A program made the translations under genes and the position numbers. A model generated the notes under the pieces. The model ran no database searches. It was not told where the DNA came from and saw only the letters and a program-made list of their open reading frames with translations. A stretch of DNA of 28,123 bases from CAYXTC01 sp964479375 (GTDB lineage Bacteria; Patescibacteriota; Minisyncoccia; Minisyncoccales; GWA2-38-27): the NCBI GenBank assembly GCA_964479375.1, contig CAYZKD010000008.1, positions 1 through 28,123 of the forward strand. The letters run 5' to 3'. Positions 14,835 to 22,279 of this stretch are shown in pieces (within the stretch, counting starts at the first letter, position 1; each line of letters opens with the position of its first letter).

Positions 14835-15035
14835 TTTCAACCCACAAGAGTTGGCCCGGAAACAGATGAAGAAAACAACGACGATCAGAAATCGAACGGA
14901 ACAATACCTGAACAGAAACAGGAGTTTGTCCCGCAACAGCCGGATGGCCCAGACAGGGACATCTCGCCCGGCGCAGGATTTCGGGAAAAAGAGTCGGACA
15001 GAGGGCCGTCTGCAAATATCCCCGGCGAAAAGCCG
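14835..15035 (+). other. Open in-frame extension after hsp20 stop
   Basis: After the TAG at 14832-14834 the hsp20 frame is open for 67 codons to TAA at 15036-15038. The translation is hydrophilic, acidic and Pro/Gln/Gly-rich (for example PEQKQEFVPQQPDGPDRD). It might be a lost C-terminal tail, a readthrough extension, or chance. TAG is a normal stop elsewhere in the window (tusA, recG), so translation is not assumed. Confidence 0.3.
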
Positions 15036-15060
15036 TAATACTGCTTTTTTATAAAGACAA

Positions 15061-15100
15061 ATACACAACGCCACCCTTTTTTCAGGGTGGCGTTGTGTAT
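15061..15100 (-). terminator. Perfect 17-bp hairpin, probable terminator
   Basis: Arms 15061-15077 and 15084-15100 are perfect complements, with a 6-nt T-rich loop on the + strand. On the minus strand the hairpin is followed by a T-rich run (TTTGTCTTTAT), so it best terminates minus-strand transcripts coming from tRNA-Leu(TAG). It may also block + strand readthrough from hsp20. Confidence 0.6.
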
Positions 15101-15450
15101 TGCGACCCAACAAAGCATTAACCAGACGCTTCGTTTTAATAATCTTTCTCAAGCCAGACAGGGCGCTCCCCCAGTATTCGTTCTGGCGCAACCACTTAAC
15201 CAAGATCGAACTTATTTTGCCAAGAATTTTTGAAAAAATGAAGGATTCGCTCCGCCCTATCGCCAGCCGCCTCAAAACAACAATCTGCCTCGCAGAAAAA
15301 TTTTCTTTACATTTTTTTATTCTTGCACCCTCCCTAAAAATTTTCTCAATTAAGGAAAAGGTGTTTTGCTCAACAGCGAGCAGATGCAAACAACGATGCT
15401 TTGTGCCGCACGCGCCCTCTCTTTTAGAAAACCAAAAAGCCATATCTTAG
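15101..15450 (-). other. Unassigned 350-bp stretch downstream of tRNA-Leu(TAG)
   Basis: No recognisable gene. On the minus strand an ATG at 15443 lies 8 bp after the tRNA-Leu 3' end and opens a frame that runs through the hairpin and into hsp20. The first about 110 codons (AFWFSKREGACGTKHRC... and IVVLRRLAIGRSESFIFSK) look mildly protein-like but match nothing I know. The + strand is open too, which weakens the coding case. Between a tRNA and a terminator-like hairpin it could be a decayed gene or a non-coding transcript. I see no RNase P, tmRNA or SRP RNA signature. Confidence 0.3.
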
Positions 15451-15533
15451 TGCCGGGGGTGGGACTCGAACCCACAAGCCTTTTGAGCATAGCGTCCTAA
15501 GCGCTACGTGTCTTCCGATTCCACCACCCCGGC
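15451..15533 (-). tRNA. tRNA-Leu(TAG)
   Basis: 83-nt class II cloverleaf. Acceptor GCCGGGG pairs with CCCCGGC plus discriminator A; anticodon arm TAGCG-CTTAGGA-CGCTA gives TAG; long variable arm; T-arm GTGGG-TTCGAGT-CCCAC. CCA is not encoded. A TTGATT box lies upstream on the minus strand near 15570, with an imperfect -10. Confidence 0.95.
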
Positions 15534-15638
15534 CCCTTTCTATTTATCTATTACAATTTTTTTCCAAAAATCAACCCCGCTGAAGACGCAAAAGGTTTTC
15601 GCAATCTTCAACGGGGAAGAAAATGAAAGCAATTTATT

Positions 15639-15983
15639 TTATCCTCTGACTATCATATCAACCAAAACAACAAGTCCTTTAGCCAAAAAACCAACCAATA
15701 CGCCAATTAAAGCATAAAGGACGAATTGCCTTGCCGTGCCCACCTTGTCAGGGTCGCCCTGAGCCGTAACAAAGAAATAGCCCGCCACTATGATGAAGAT
15801 GGCAGCAACAATAAGCAGGAGAGCGAATAGCCAGTCAGAAATCCTAGCCAGTGTTTGCATTATATCAACTTCTCCCCAAGCAGGGGCATCGCCGGGACCG
15901 GGTTGTTGAGCAAAGGCAAGCAAAGGCAGAAGAAGCACTGCTAAAAGACCTACGGAGGCAATATGCGATAAAATCTTTTTCAT
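15639..15983 (-). CDS. VirB2/TrbC-like two-TM membrane protein (paralog 1)
   Basis: 114 aa. N-terminal signal peptide (MKKILSHIASVG then LLAVLLLPLLAFAQQ, cleavage likely after AFA), a short polar segment, then two membrane helices (about 48-70 and 83-110) separated by the loop YFFVTAQGDPDKVGTARQ. Known: this is the VirB2/TrbC pilin architecture. Pairs of such small proteins are frequent in CPR genomes and are annotated as pilin-like or hypothetical. It is a clear paralog of the protein at 16141-16482 (shared Y-F-x-T-A-Q-G-x-P-x-K and A-K-G-L). Inference: component of a pilus or secretion-like assembly; no virB4/virB6 is visible here. An extended -10 promoter lies just upstream. Confidence 0.75.
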   Translation of the reverse strand: MKKILSHIASVGLLAVLLLPLLAFAQQPGPGDAPAWGEVDIMQTLARISDWLFALLLIVAAIFIIVAGYFFVTAQGDPDKVGTARQFVLYALIGVLVGFLAKGLVVLVDMIVRG

Positions 15984-15995
15984 AATTATTTTTTA

Positions 15996-16004
15996 ATTAT
16001 AGCA
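15996..16004 (-). promoter_or_regulatory. Extended -10 promoter of pilin-like gene
   Basis: Minus strand TGCTATAAT, a perfect extended -10 (TG-n-TATAAT), 12 bp before the start codon at 15983. No good -35 is seen, as expected for an extended -10. It directly abuts the palindromic element copy B. Confidence 0.55.
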
Positions 16005-16082
16005 ATTATCCTGTGTTGGAAAATAGGAGCGGGAGCGACGTAAGAAACCGAGAGGTTTCTTAAGCCGGGTGTCAGGGTAATT
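16004..16082 (-). repeat. 79-bp palindromic dispersed element, copy B
   Basis: The reverse complement matches 5385-5461 almost base for base, including terminal inverted repeats (AATTACCCTG/CAGGATAATT) and the central TAAGAAACC/GGTTTCTTA hairpin. It lies between the two pilin-like genes, upstream of the promoter of the 15639-15983 gene. It could act as a hairpin or be a small mobile element. Confidence 0.7.
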
Positions 16083-16140
16083 GCCTTTTTCATAATTCGC
16101 TTTTTATAAGTTTAGTCTTCGACCTTTTCTGATTTTTTAC

Positions 16141-16482
16141 TTAAAGACCGGGGGGCGGTTGGAGTTCCTTTCCCACAACAACTCTATGGAAGAACTCAAT
16201 CAGCCCCTTTGCTCCTATTATAATACCAAGACCGATTAACGTCCAAAGAATTATCTTTTTGGCGGTTTCTATCTTCTCGGGCCTCCCTTGGGCGGTAATA
16301 AAGTAAAATCCTGATATAATAAGCATCATCGGAGCTGTCACCATTGCCAGGGCAAAAAGAAAGTCAATAATCCTTCCTATTAATTCTGTAAAGCTGTTTG
16401 ATTCTATCGGATTATCAATAGTCACAGCGCTTACCGCTAGGGGAAGAAAAAGCAGTATAAATACTAAAAGGTGTTTTTTCAT
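16141..16482 (-). CDS. VirB2/TrbC-like two-TM membrane protein (paralog 2)
   Basis: 113 aa. Signal peptide MKKHLLVFILLFLPLAVSAV, then two membrane helices (about 35-58 and 72-95) with the loop FYFITAQGRPEKIETAKK between them and a C-terminal tail ending in LQPPPGL. Same architecture and loop motif as the 15639-15983 protein, about one third identical by eye. Known family behaviour: VirB2/TrbC-type pilins have two TM helices with a short cytosolic loop. Inference: the two paralogs could form a hetero-polymer or be alternative subunits. Its promoter lies within the end of the methyltransferase gene. Confidence 0.75.
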   Translation of the reverse strand: MKKHLLVFILLFLPLAVSAVTIDNPIESNSFTELIGRIIDFLFALAMVTAPMMLIISGFYFITAQGRPEKIETAKKIILWTLIGLGIIIGAKGLIEFFHRVVVGKELQPPPGL

Positions 16483-16490
16483 GCTTTTTT

Positions 16491-16518
16491 ATTATACATA
16501 AAAATTACTCTTTTTCAA
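16491..16518 (-). promoter_or_regulatory. Promoter of pilin-like paralog 2
   Basis: Minus strand TTGAAA (16513-16518), 16-nt spacer, TATAAT (16491-16496). The start codon at 16482 is only 8 bp after the -10, so the transcript would be nearly leaderless. The -35 lies inside the 3' end of the methyltransferase gene. Confidence 0.6.
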
Positions 16519-17011
16519 AAATCAATCCGTAATGATATTGCCCCGCATGTATGTTGTTCAAAAATCTAAAGTTTTTGGCTATATCCTTAACCTCTTCCTG
16601 GGAAACCTTTTGGGAAGGTCCTTGGGAGGCAGACTCTGCCCAGTCAATAACAATTAACTTTCCCTTGGGCCTTAAAATCCTGCTGGCTTCTGAAATCATG
16701 GCCTCTTTATCTTCTGCCTGAAAAAGGGTGTTAGATATAATCACCAAATCCACCGAATCCTCTCTCAGGGTGGAATTCTTTTCCAAGTCCGCCTTTATTA
16801 TCTTAATGTTGCTCAATTTTTCTGCGACAAACTTGCTTTTTAAAGCATTAAGGGGCTCTTCCTGAACATCAATGGCATACACAAGCCCATCTTCTACTTT
16901 CTTAGCCAAAGGAATAACAAAGCCCCCGGAGCCGCATCCAAACTCTGCTACCACCATGTCCAGACTTAAGGGAATCTCTTTCAAAACTTCCTCTGGTTTT
17001 AGAAAAGTCAT
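16505..17011 (-). CDS. Class I SAM-dependent methyltransferase
   Basis: 168 aa, a single Rossmann methyltransferase domain. Motif I is VVAEFGCGSGGFVIPLA, followed by VYAIDVQEEPLNALKSK (acidic residue at the end of beta 2), IIKADLEKN, DLVIISNTLFQAEDK (motif IV) and EASRILRPKGKLIVIDWAES. Known: this arrangement fits the UbiE/Methyltransf_11-type small-molecule or macromolecule methyltransferases; the substrate cannot be read from the sequence. Start overlaps the gyrA stop (ATGA), so translation is coupled to gyrA. The short C-terminus (YHYGLIFEKE) completes the fold. Confidence 0.85.
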   Translation of the reverse strand: MTFLKPEEVLKEIPLSLDMVVAEFGCGSGGFVIPLAKKVEDGLVYAIDVQEEPLNALKSKFVAEKLSNIKIIKADLEKNSTLREDSVDLVIISNTLFQAEDKEAMISEASRILRPKGKLIVIDWAESASQGPSQKVSQEEVKDIAKNFRFLNNIHAGQYHYGLIFEKE

Positions 17012-19473
17012 ATAAAGGCAGTGGAGACGACTTTGTCGCCCTGCGCCAATCTTATTATTCTTACTCCTTGAGTGGCCCTGCTCAATTTGGGGACAGAGGA
17101 TATCTTAGTTCTAATCACGTGTCCCTTGGCTGAGATAACAATAAGGTCTTCTTCCTCTCTTAAAACCCGGGAGGCCACTATATCCCCTGTTTTGGAAGTA
17201 ATATTAGCGGTCTTAATGCCGCCTCCTCCCCTTCCCTGAATACGATACTCTTTAATTTCTGTCTTTTTGCCATACCCCTTCTCTGTTATTACCAGTAAAT
17301 ACTGGGGTTTCTCTTCGCCTTTGCGGATTACGTCCACAGAAACCACCTTGTCTTCCTTGCTCATCCTAATGGCTATAAGGCCGGCTGCTGTCCTCCCCAT
17401 TGTCCTCACGTCTTTTTCCCTTATCCTAATGGACTTGCCTTTTCTGGTTACTATGACAAGATCGTCTTTACCGGTTGTTTTAACTGTTTTCCTTAAAAAA
17501 TCGTTTCTCCTCAATTTCAGGGCTATTAATCCTGACCGACGAATGTTTTCAAAAGCCCCTAAAGGAGTTTTCTTTATTATACCATTTTCAGTGATCATAA
17601 CTAAATTCTTAAATCCGTAATCCGAATCCTCCTTTCCCAAAGGCTGCAGAGAAAGAACTCTTTCCCCGGAAGATAGTTCCAAGAAGTTTAAGAGTCCCCT
17701 GCCTCGGGAAACTCTTGTTCCCTTGGGAATCTCGTAAGCAAGAGTTCTAAAAACCTTGCCGGAATCAGTAAAGAACAGCATAGAATCGTGGGTCTGGGCC
17801 AAAAGGAAATGCTCTACGATATCATCCTGCATCGTCTTCATGCCTAAGATTCCCTTGCCTCCTCTCTTTTGAGTCTTAAAAATACTCGGACTCACTCTTT
17901 TAATATATCCTCCTTTGGTCAAAGTAATGATTGTTTCCTCCTGAGGTATTAAATCCTCCTCTGCGATCTCCCCCAGTTTTTGAACGTAAACCTTAGTTCT
18001 TCTCTCGTCTCCGTACTTTTCTTTGACTTCTTCTAATTCTTTTTCCACCACTTTCTTTATTTTTTGGGGACTATTCAGAATAACAGTAAGTTCCTTAATC
18101 TTCGCTCTAATTTCTTTAAGCTCTTCCTCTATGTTCTTCCTTTCCAGTTTTGCCAGAGAAGAAAGTTTAGTGTCTAAAATGGCGTTGGCCTGAATCTCAG
18201 AAAGTTTAAACTTCTTCATTATTTTTTTCTGAGCGTCGTTTCTGTTCTCTGAAGACTTAATGGTTTTGATGACGTCGTCGATCTTGTTCAGGCACTTATG
18301 AAGCCCCTCTAAAATATGTTCTCTGGCCTTGGATTTTTCCAAATCAAACTTAGTCCTTCTATAAATTACTTGTTTCCTGTGGTCCAGAAAGAAACTTAGG
18401 AAATCTACCAGAGAAAGCAGTCTGGGCTGGATGCCGTCCACCAGGGCTATCATATTTAGATAAAAACTCTTCTGGAGGTCTGTAAACTTGTACAATCTGT
18501 TAAGAACTTTTTTGGGATAGGCGCCTCTCTGGAGATCTATGGCTATTCTCAAGCCTTCTTTGTCAGATTCATCCCTGACATCTTTCACTCCGTCTACTTT
18601 TTTGTCTTGAACAAGTTTCGCTATCTGCTGGACTAATTTTGCCTTCTGGACCTGATAGGGAATTTCTGTAATTATGACCTGATCGTTTTTTTTCTTCCCT
18701 TCTATAATTTCTGCCTTGCCCCTGTTTATAACGGCTCCTTTGCCTTGAGAGTAGGCGGAAACAATGTCTTTTTTGCCGTATATGGCCCCACCCGTAGGAA
18801 AGTCAGGTCCTTGCATAAACTCGAAAAGGTCTTCTGTGGTGGCCCTGGGATGATTCAATAAGTGAATTGCGGCTTCGCATACTTCAGTAAGATTGTGAGT
18901 AGGAATATTTGTTGCCATGCCCACGGCAATACCCACCGCCCCGTTTAATAAAAGCTGAGGCACAGGGGCGGGGAGCACAGAAGGCTCTTGCCTGGTGCCG
19001 TCGTAATTATCCATAAAGCCCACCGTATCTTTCTCAATGTCTCTAAGCAGTTCTTCCCCTATTTTGCTTAATTTACACTCTGTGTATCTTGCAGCAGCCG
19101 GAGGATCTCCGTCGATTGACCCCCAGTTCCCCTGACCTATCACCAGAGGATACCTTAAAGAGAAATCCTGAGCCATCCGAGCGATAGTATCGTAAACTGC
19201 AACATCCCCGTGGGGGTGGTATTTCCCCAAAACCTCGCCCGTTACTGCGGCAGACTTTCTGAAACCGCCTCCGGGGGAAAGCCCCATGCCATACATGGCA
19301 TAGAGTATCCTCCTATGCACAGGCTTCATCCCATCTCTAACATCGGGCAGAGCCCGGCTGACTATAACCGACATGGCGTAGTCGATATACGAAGTCTTCA
19401 TCTCAACCACTATCTCTCTGGTATTGATCTTCGGCTCTTGGGCTTCTTTATTATTGTTCTTCTTTTTGGTCAT
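17008..19473 (-). CDS. gyrA: DNA gyrase subunit A
   Basis: 821 aa. N-terminal breakage-reunion domain: DYAMSVIVSRALPDVRDGMKPVHRRILYAM split over about 33-62, HPHGDVAVYDT, and the catalytic Tyr130 in AAARYTECKL. The C-terminal beta-pinwheel contains the GyrA box QKRGGKG starting at residue 535, which marks gyrase rather than topoisomerase IV. Known: with GyrB it introduces negative supercoils by passing duplexes through a double-strand break. It is preceded by a Shine-Dalgarno-like AAAGGAG about 8 nt before ATG, one of the few in this window. Its start overlaps the upstream one-TM gene by 23 bp and its stop overlaps the methyltransferase start. Confidence 0.97.
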   Translation of the reverse strand: MTKKKNNNKEAQEPKINTREIVVEMKTSYIDYAMSVIVSRALPDVRDGMKPVHRRILYAMYGMGLSPGGGFRKSAAVTGEVLGKYHPHGDVAVYDTIARMAQDFSLRYPLVIGQGNWGSIDGDPPAAARYTECKLSKIGEELLRDIEKDTVGFMDNYDGTRQEPSVLPAPVPQLLLNGAVGIAVGMATNIPTHNLTEVCEAAIHLLNHPRATTEDLFEFMQGPDFPTGGAIYGKKDIVSAYSQGKGAVINRGKAEIIEGKKKNDQVIITEIPYQVQKAKLVQQIAKLVQDKKVDGVKDVRDESDKEGLRIAIDLQRGAYPKKVLNRLYKFTDLQKSFYLNMIALVDGIQPRLLSLVDFLSFFLDHRKQVIYRRTKFDLEKSKAREHILEGLHKCLNKIDDVIKTIKSSENRNDAQKKIMKKFKLSEIQANAILDTKLSSLAKLERKNIEEELKEIRAKIKELTVILNSPQKIKKVVEKELEEVKEKYGDERRTKVYVQKLGEIAEEDLIPQEETIITLTKGGYIKRVSPSIFKTQKRGGKGILGMKTMQDDIVEHFLLAQTHDSMLFFTDSGKVFRTLAYEIPKGTRVSRGRGLLNFLELSSGERVLSLQPLGKEDSDYGFKNLVMITENGIIKKTPLGAFENIRRSGLIALKLRRNDFLRKTVKTTGKDDLVIVTRKGKSIRIREKDVRTMGRTAAGLIAIRMSKEDKVVSVDVIRKGEEKPQYLLVITEKGYGKKTEIKEYRIQGRGGGGIKTANITSKTGDIVASRVLREEEDLIVISAKGHVIRTKISSVPKLSRATQGVRIIRLAQGDKVVSTAFI

Positions 19474-19750
19474 TGATTTCTCCTTTAGATTCTTTTAAGA
19501 GTTCCTGAAGTTTCTTTTCGCCCTCCTCAGGAATCTCAATCTTAGGGACGACTCTTAAATCATTTTTGATAGATTCCTTGCCTCTTTCCATGCCCCGCCT
19601 AATTTCTTCTGTCTGAAAATCAGCAATGGCCTTTTTAACATTAAGTGTCCAGAAAAGGCATAGTCCTGCTCCAAAGACGACAACTGTAGCCCAGAGAATA
19701 ATCTTCTTCTTGCCGGAGGACAAGTTCTGGATTTTTTCTAAAAAGCTCAC
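19451..19750 (-). CDS. Single-TM protein of unknown function
   Basis: 99 aa, GTG start. One membrane helix at about 18-37 (ILWATVVVFGAGLCLFW) flanked by Lys-rich residues, followed by a charged, probably coiled-coil tail (RRGMERGKESIKND... EEGEKKLQELLKESKG). Not recognised. The layout (short cytosolic N-terminus, TM, charged outer or inner tail) is common for small CPR membrane proteins. Its 3' end carries the gyrA ribosome-binding site and start, so it is in the gyrA operon. It begins 3 bp after the MBL-fold gene. Confidence 0.7.
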   Translation of the reverse strand: MSFLEKIQNLSSGKKKIILWATVVVFGAGLCLFWTLNVKKAIADFQTEEIRRGMERGKESIKNDLRVVPKIEIPEEGEKKLQELLKESKGEINDQKEEQ

Positions 19751-19753
19751 AAA

Positions 19754-20371
19754 TTATGGCTTTAAACTGATAATTTTGGCAGAATCTGCAGAAATGTCCT
19801 TCTTTTTGATGTTAATCTTGGGGAGGGGCTCTGTGTTTTTTACGCCGGCTTCTTTAAGAAAGCCCTCTAGGGTATTTAGCTTTTCTTTCAGTTTCGGGAT
19901 TTTGTAATACATAGGAATGGTGATCCTGGGCTCAATCTGAGTCATTATTTTAAGAGCCTCCTTGCCGTCAAGAGCCTCTCCTCCTCCCACCGGCACCATT
20001 AAAATATCAATATCCCCTATGGCCTCAACCTGCTCCGGATTCAGTTCTTTTTGCTTTAACAGACCAAGATGGCAGATAGTTATTCCTTCTGTTCTAATAA
20101 CATAAATAGTGTTTTTTGTCTCGTTGTGAGAAGAAAGCCCTTGGACGTAGCATCCGCCAACATCATACTCTCCAGGCCCTGAAATTAAAAAATACTCCCC
20201 TTTTTCTTCAGAGGCCCCGGGATTAGTCAGCATTACTATGTCGCATCCACCTTTAGGGCCCCGAAGGCCCGTTCCCTTCTCCAGCGGGTCTATTAGTATA
20301 TTTAAGGATTCTCCCCTTCCTTTCTGCGAACTTATCTTGAAACAAGTTTGTCCGTACCAGTTAATATTCAT
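19754..20371 (-). CDS. Metallo-beta-lactamase-fold protein lacking the HxHxDH motif
   Basis: 205 aa, COG2220/UlaG-like layout: MNINWYGQTCFKI, NILIDP, GCDIVMLTNPGASEEKG, ISGPGEYDVGGCYVQGL, NTIYVIRTEGITICHLGLL, IDILMVPVGG, and TIPMYYKIPKLKE. In active relatives the third block reads (T/S)HxHxDH and the fifth ends HLGD; here residues 49-56 are TNPGASEE and the fifth block reads HLGLL, so four metal ligands are missing and IPMHY has become IPMYY. Known: the family are Zn/Mn hydrolases. Inference: this copy is a catalytically dead member with a binding or structural role, or one that has switched function. It starts the gyrA operon and is divergent from rpsA across a 123-bp gap. Confidence 0.75.
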   Translation of the reverse strand: MNINWYGQTCFKISSQKGRGESLNILIDPLEKGTGLRGPKGGCDIVMLTNPGASEEKGEYFLISGPGEYDVGGCYVQGLSSHNETKNTIYVIRTEGITICHLGLLKQKELNPEQVEAIGDIDILMVPVGGGEALDGKEALKIMTQIEPRITIPMYYKIPKLKEKLNTLEGFLKEAGVKNTEPLPKINIKKKDISADSAKIISLKP

Positions 20372-20494
20372 GATATTTAATCTTCAATTCTTTTATTTTA
20401 CCATTAATAATTTTAATTTTCAATTATAGTTCCATAGATTAAACATTATTTGACTCTTGCTTTCTGGATAATTTTATGTTAATTTCAAAAATAT

Positions 20495-21562
20495 ATGAAA
20501 AAGATATTAGCCGACAATATTTTGGTCAAGCCGCCGAAAGCGGGGGAGATAGTGGAAGGAAAAGTAGTAGGCAAAGGAAAGGCCTCTCTGTATTTGGATT
20601 TGGGGACTCGGGGAACCGGCATAATTTATGGAAAGGAGTTTTACGACGCTAAAGACGAGATAAAAAAACTGGGGGATGAAGACATTGTTTGCGCCAAAAT
20701 AGTGGATTTAGAAAACGAAGAGGGATATATAGAGCTTTCTTTGTCCCAAGCCAACAAGGAAATGGCCTGGGGAAAAGTAAGGGAACTCAGAGAAAACGAC
20801 GAAGCCTTCCCTGCCAAAATAGTAGGAGCAAACAAAGGTGGGCTTTTGGCCAAGGTTTCAGGCATTTCTGCTTTCCTGCCAGCCTCCCAATTATCTCCCG
20901 ATAACTACCCTAAAGTAAAAGACGGGGATGCCCAGGAGATATTAAAGTCACTGCAGAAACTGGTGGGCCAAGAATTAGAAGTTAAGATCTTTGACCTCGA
21001 CTCCCGAGAAGACAAACTTATACTTTCTGAAAAAACCAAAGAAAACGAAAGAACAGAGGAAGTACTCAAAAATTATAAGGTGGGAGATGTGGTTGAGGGA
21101 GAAATTACCGGCGTAGTTGACTTTGGCGCTTTTATAAAATTCCCTGCAGACAAAGATGAAACCAACGCCATAGAAGGGCTTATCCATATTTCAGAGATTG
21201 ATTGGCAACTTATAGAAGACCCCTCAGAGGTTATAAAAACCGGCCAGAAAACAAAAGCGAAAATAGTAGATATTTCCAACGGCAAGGCCTCGCTTTCCTT
21301 AAAGGCGCTTAAAAAAGACCCATGGGAAGAAATCGAAAAGAAGTACAAAAAAGGAGATGTGGTTGAGGGAAAAGTAAAAAAGTTTAATCCTTTCGGCGCT
21401 TTTGTCCAAATCACAGATAAAATTCAGGGGCTCTGCCATATTTCAGAATTTGGAACTCAAAAAAAGATGGAGGAGTCTCTGGAAATAGGCAACAAATACA
21501 AATTTAAAGTAATGTCTATTGATTCCAAAAATCACAAAATGGGCCTGAAGCTGATTAAATAA
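20495..21562 (+). CDS. rpsA: Ribosomal protein S1-like, four S1 domains
   Basis: 355 aa with four S1 OB-fold repeats: about 17-82 (GEIVEGKVVGKGKASLYLDL), 97-180 (KIVGANKGGLLAKVSGISAF), 197-272 (GDVVEGEITGVVDFGAFIKF) and 285-354 (GDVVEGKVKKFNPFGAFVQI). Repeats 3 and 4 are the closest to the consensus, each with GAF and LIHISE/LCHISE. Known: four-domain S1 proteins replace the six-domain E. coli S1 in many phyla and help mRNA binding at the ribosome. This may matter here, because most genes in the window lack a Shine-Dalgarno. An intrinsic terminator follows at 21587-21613. The start is in an A/T-only leader. Confidence 0.93.
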   Translation: MKKILADNILVKPPKAGEIVEGKVVGKGKASLYLDLGTRGTGIIYGKEFYDAKDEIKKLGDEDIVCAKIVDLENEEGYIELSLSQANKEMAWGKVRELRENDEAFPAKIVGANKGGLLAKVSGISAFLPASQLSPDNYPKVKDGDAQEILKSLQKLVGQELEVKIFDLDSREDKLILSEKTKENERTEEVLKNYKVGDVVEGEITGVVDFGAFIKFPADKDETNAIEGLIHISEIDWQLIEDPSEVIKTGQKTKAKIVDISNGKASLSLKALKKDPWEEIEKKYKKGDVVEGKVKKFNPFGAFVQITDKIQGLCHISEFGTQKKMEESLEIGNKYKFKVMSIDSKNHKMGLKLIK

Positions 21563-21586
21563 AAAGGCAAGGGAACAAGAGCAGGA

Positions 21587-21613
21587 AACAGGGAAAGAGG
21601 TTCTCTGTTTTTA
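21587..21613 (+). terminator. Intrinsic terminator of rpsA
   Basis: Stem AACAGGGAA (21587-21595) pairs with TTCTCTGTT (21601-21609) with one G-T pair, loop AGAGG, followed by TTTA. It separates rpsA from the next cassette. Confidence 0.7.
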
Positions 21614-21628
21614 TATACCCGAAAACCC

Positions 21629-21657
21629 TTGACATTTTCAACCGCAGGAGTTATAAT
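21629..21657 (+). promoter_or_regulatory. Perfect consensus sigma-70 promoter
   Basis: TTGACA (21629-21634), exactly 17 nt, TATAAT (21652-21657). Both hexamers are perfect, the only such case in the window. It drives the 172-aa zinc-ribbon gene, giving a leader of about 58 nt. Confidence 0.85.
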
Positions 21658-21721
21658 AAACTCAGCTCTTTGACGTACAAAGGGAAAAGGAAAGAAACAA
21701 AAAAACGAAAGGAGTTTTACG

Positions 21722-22240
21722 ATGGAACACAGCGACCATGTCCAGATTCAGTGGCAAGCTTGCCCTGTCTGCGGCAAGAGAAACCGCGATCCGGAACACC
21801 CTCTCTGCTCCCAGTGCAACCAGGCCTATAGCGAGGAGGCGGCAAACAGGGCCGCAAATCTCGAGAGCTTTCCCAACCGGGTGGAATGGGCCTACCAGAT
21901 GGGCCTTCGCACCCTCGTCCGGATACAGGAAGAGCACAAAGAGGTTTCGGCTGTCACCTGGCCGATACTCGAGAGAGCAGGACAAGAGATCAACGAAAGC
22001 CTGGGTAGAAGGATCGACCCCGCGATCTTCCACGAAGCCCGGCTGAAGAGGTACCGCAAGCTCCTTGAGGACGCGAAGGAGGTGTCTCCCGAAGTCAAGG
22101 AGGCAGCCGCGAGAGAGCGTCGGCTCTTCGCCGCCATCTGTTCGCTGAAGACGTTCCTGCAAGACGTTGAAGCCAGGCAGGAGCAAGAGTCGGGGTCCGA
22201 CGAAGAAGCTCAGCCCGTTTCAGAAGAAGAGGTCGAATAG
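21722..22240 (+). CDS. Zinc-ribbon protein of unknown function (GC-rich gene)
   Basis: 172 aa. N-terminal zinc ribbon C14-P-V-C17 ... C29-S-Q-C32, then helical charged sequence (about 36-150) with many Glu, Arg and Ala, and an acidic Ser/Glu-rich tail. Not recognised. A strong Shine-Dalgarno AAAGGAG (21708-21714) lies 7 nt before ATG. Codon use differs sharply from the neighbours: CTC, CGG, CGC, GAG and GCC/GCG are frequent, and the gene is visibly GC-rich. The unit has its own perfect promoter and its own terminator, so it is monocistronic. This looks either recently acquired or optimised for very high expression. Nucleic-acid or ribosome binding is possible for a zinc-ribbon protein, but no function is claimed. 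Confidence 0.8.
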   Translation: MEHSDHVQIQWQACPVCGKRNRDPEHPLCSQCNQAYSEEAANRAANLESFPNRVEWAYQMGLRTLVRIQEEHKEVSAVTWPILERAGQEINESLGRRIDPAIFHEARLKRYRKLLEDAKEVSPEVKEAAARERRLFAAICSLKTFLQDVEARQEQESGSDEEAQPVSEEEVE

Positions 22241-22279
22241 GGTCTCGCAACCCGCATCTCATGTTTCTTTCCTTTCCCT

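Noticed and set aside
14700..15443. A 247-codon open frame on the minus strand overlapping hsp20
   Set aside because: It overlaps most of the hsp20 crystallin domain, crosses a perfect hairpin, and the opposite strand is also open. Only the part outside hsp20 is kept as an unassigned stretch.
15101..15450. RNase P RNA, tmRNA or SRP RNA
   Set aside because: None of the conserved cores of these RNAs was found on either strand in this stretch or in the other spacers.
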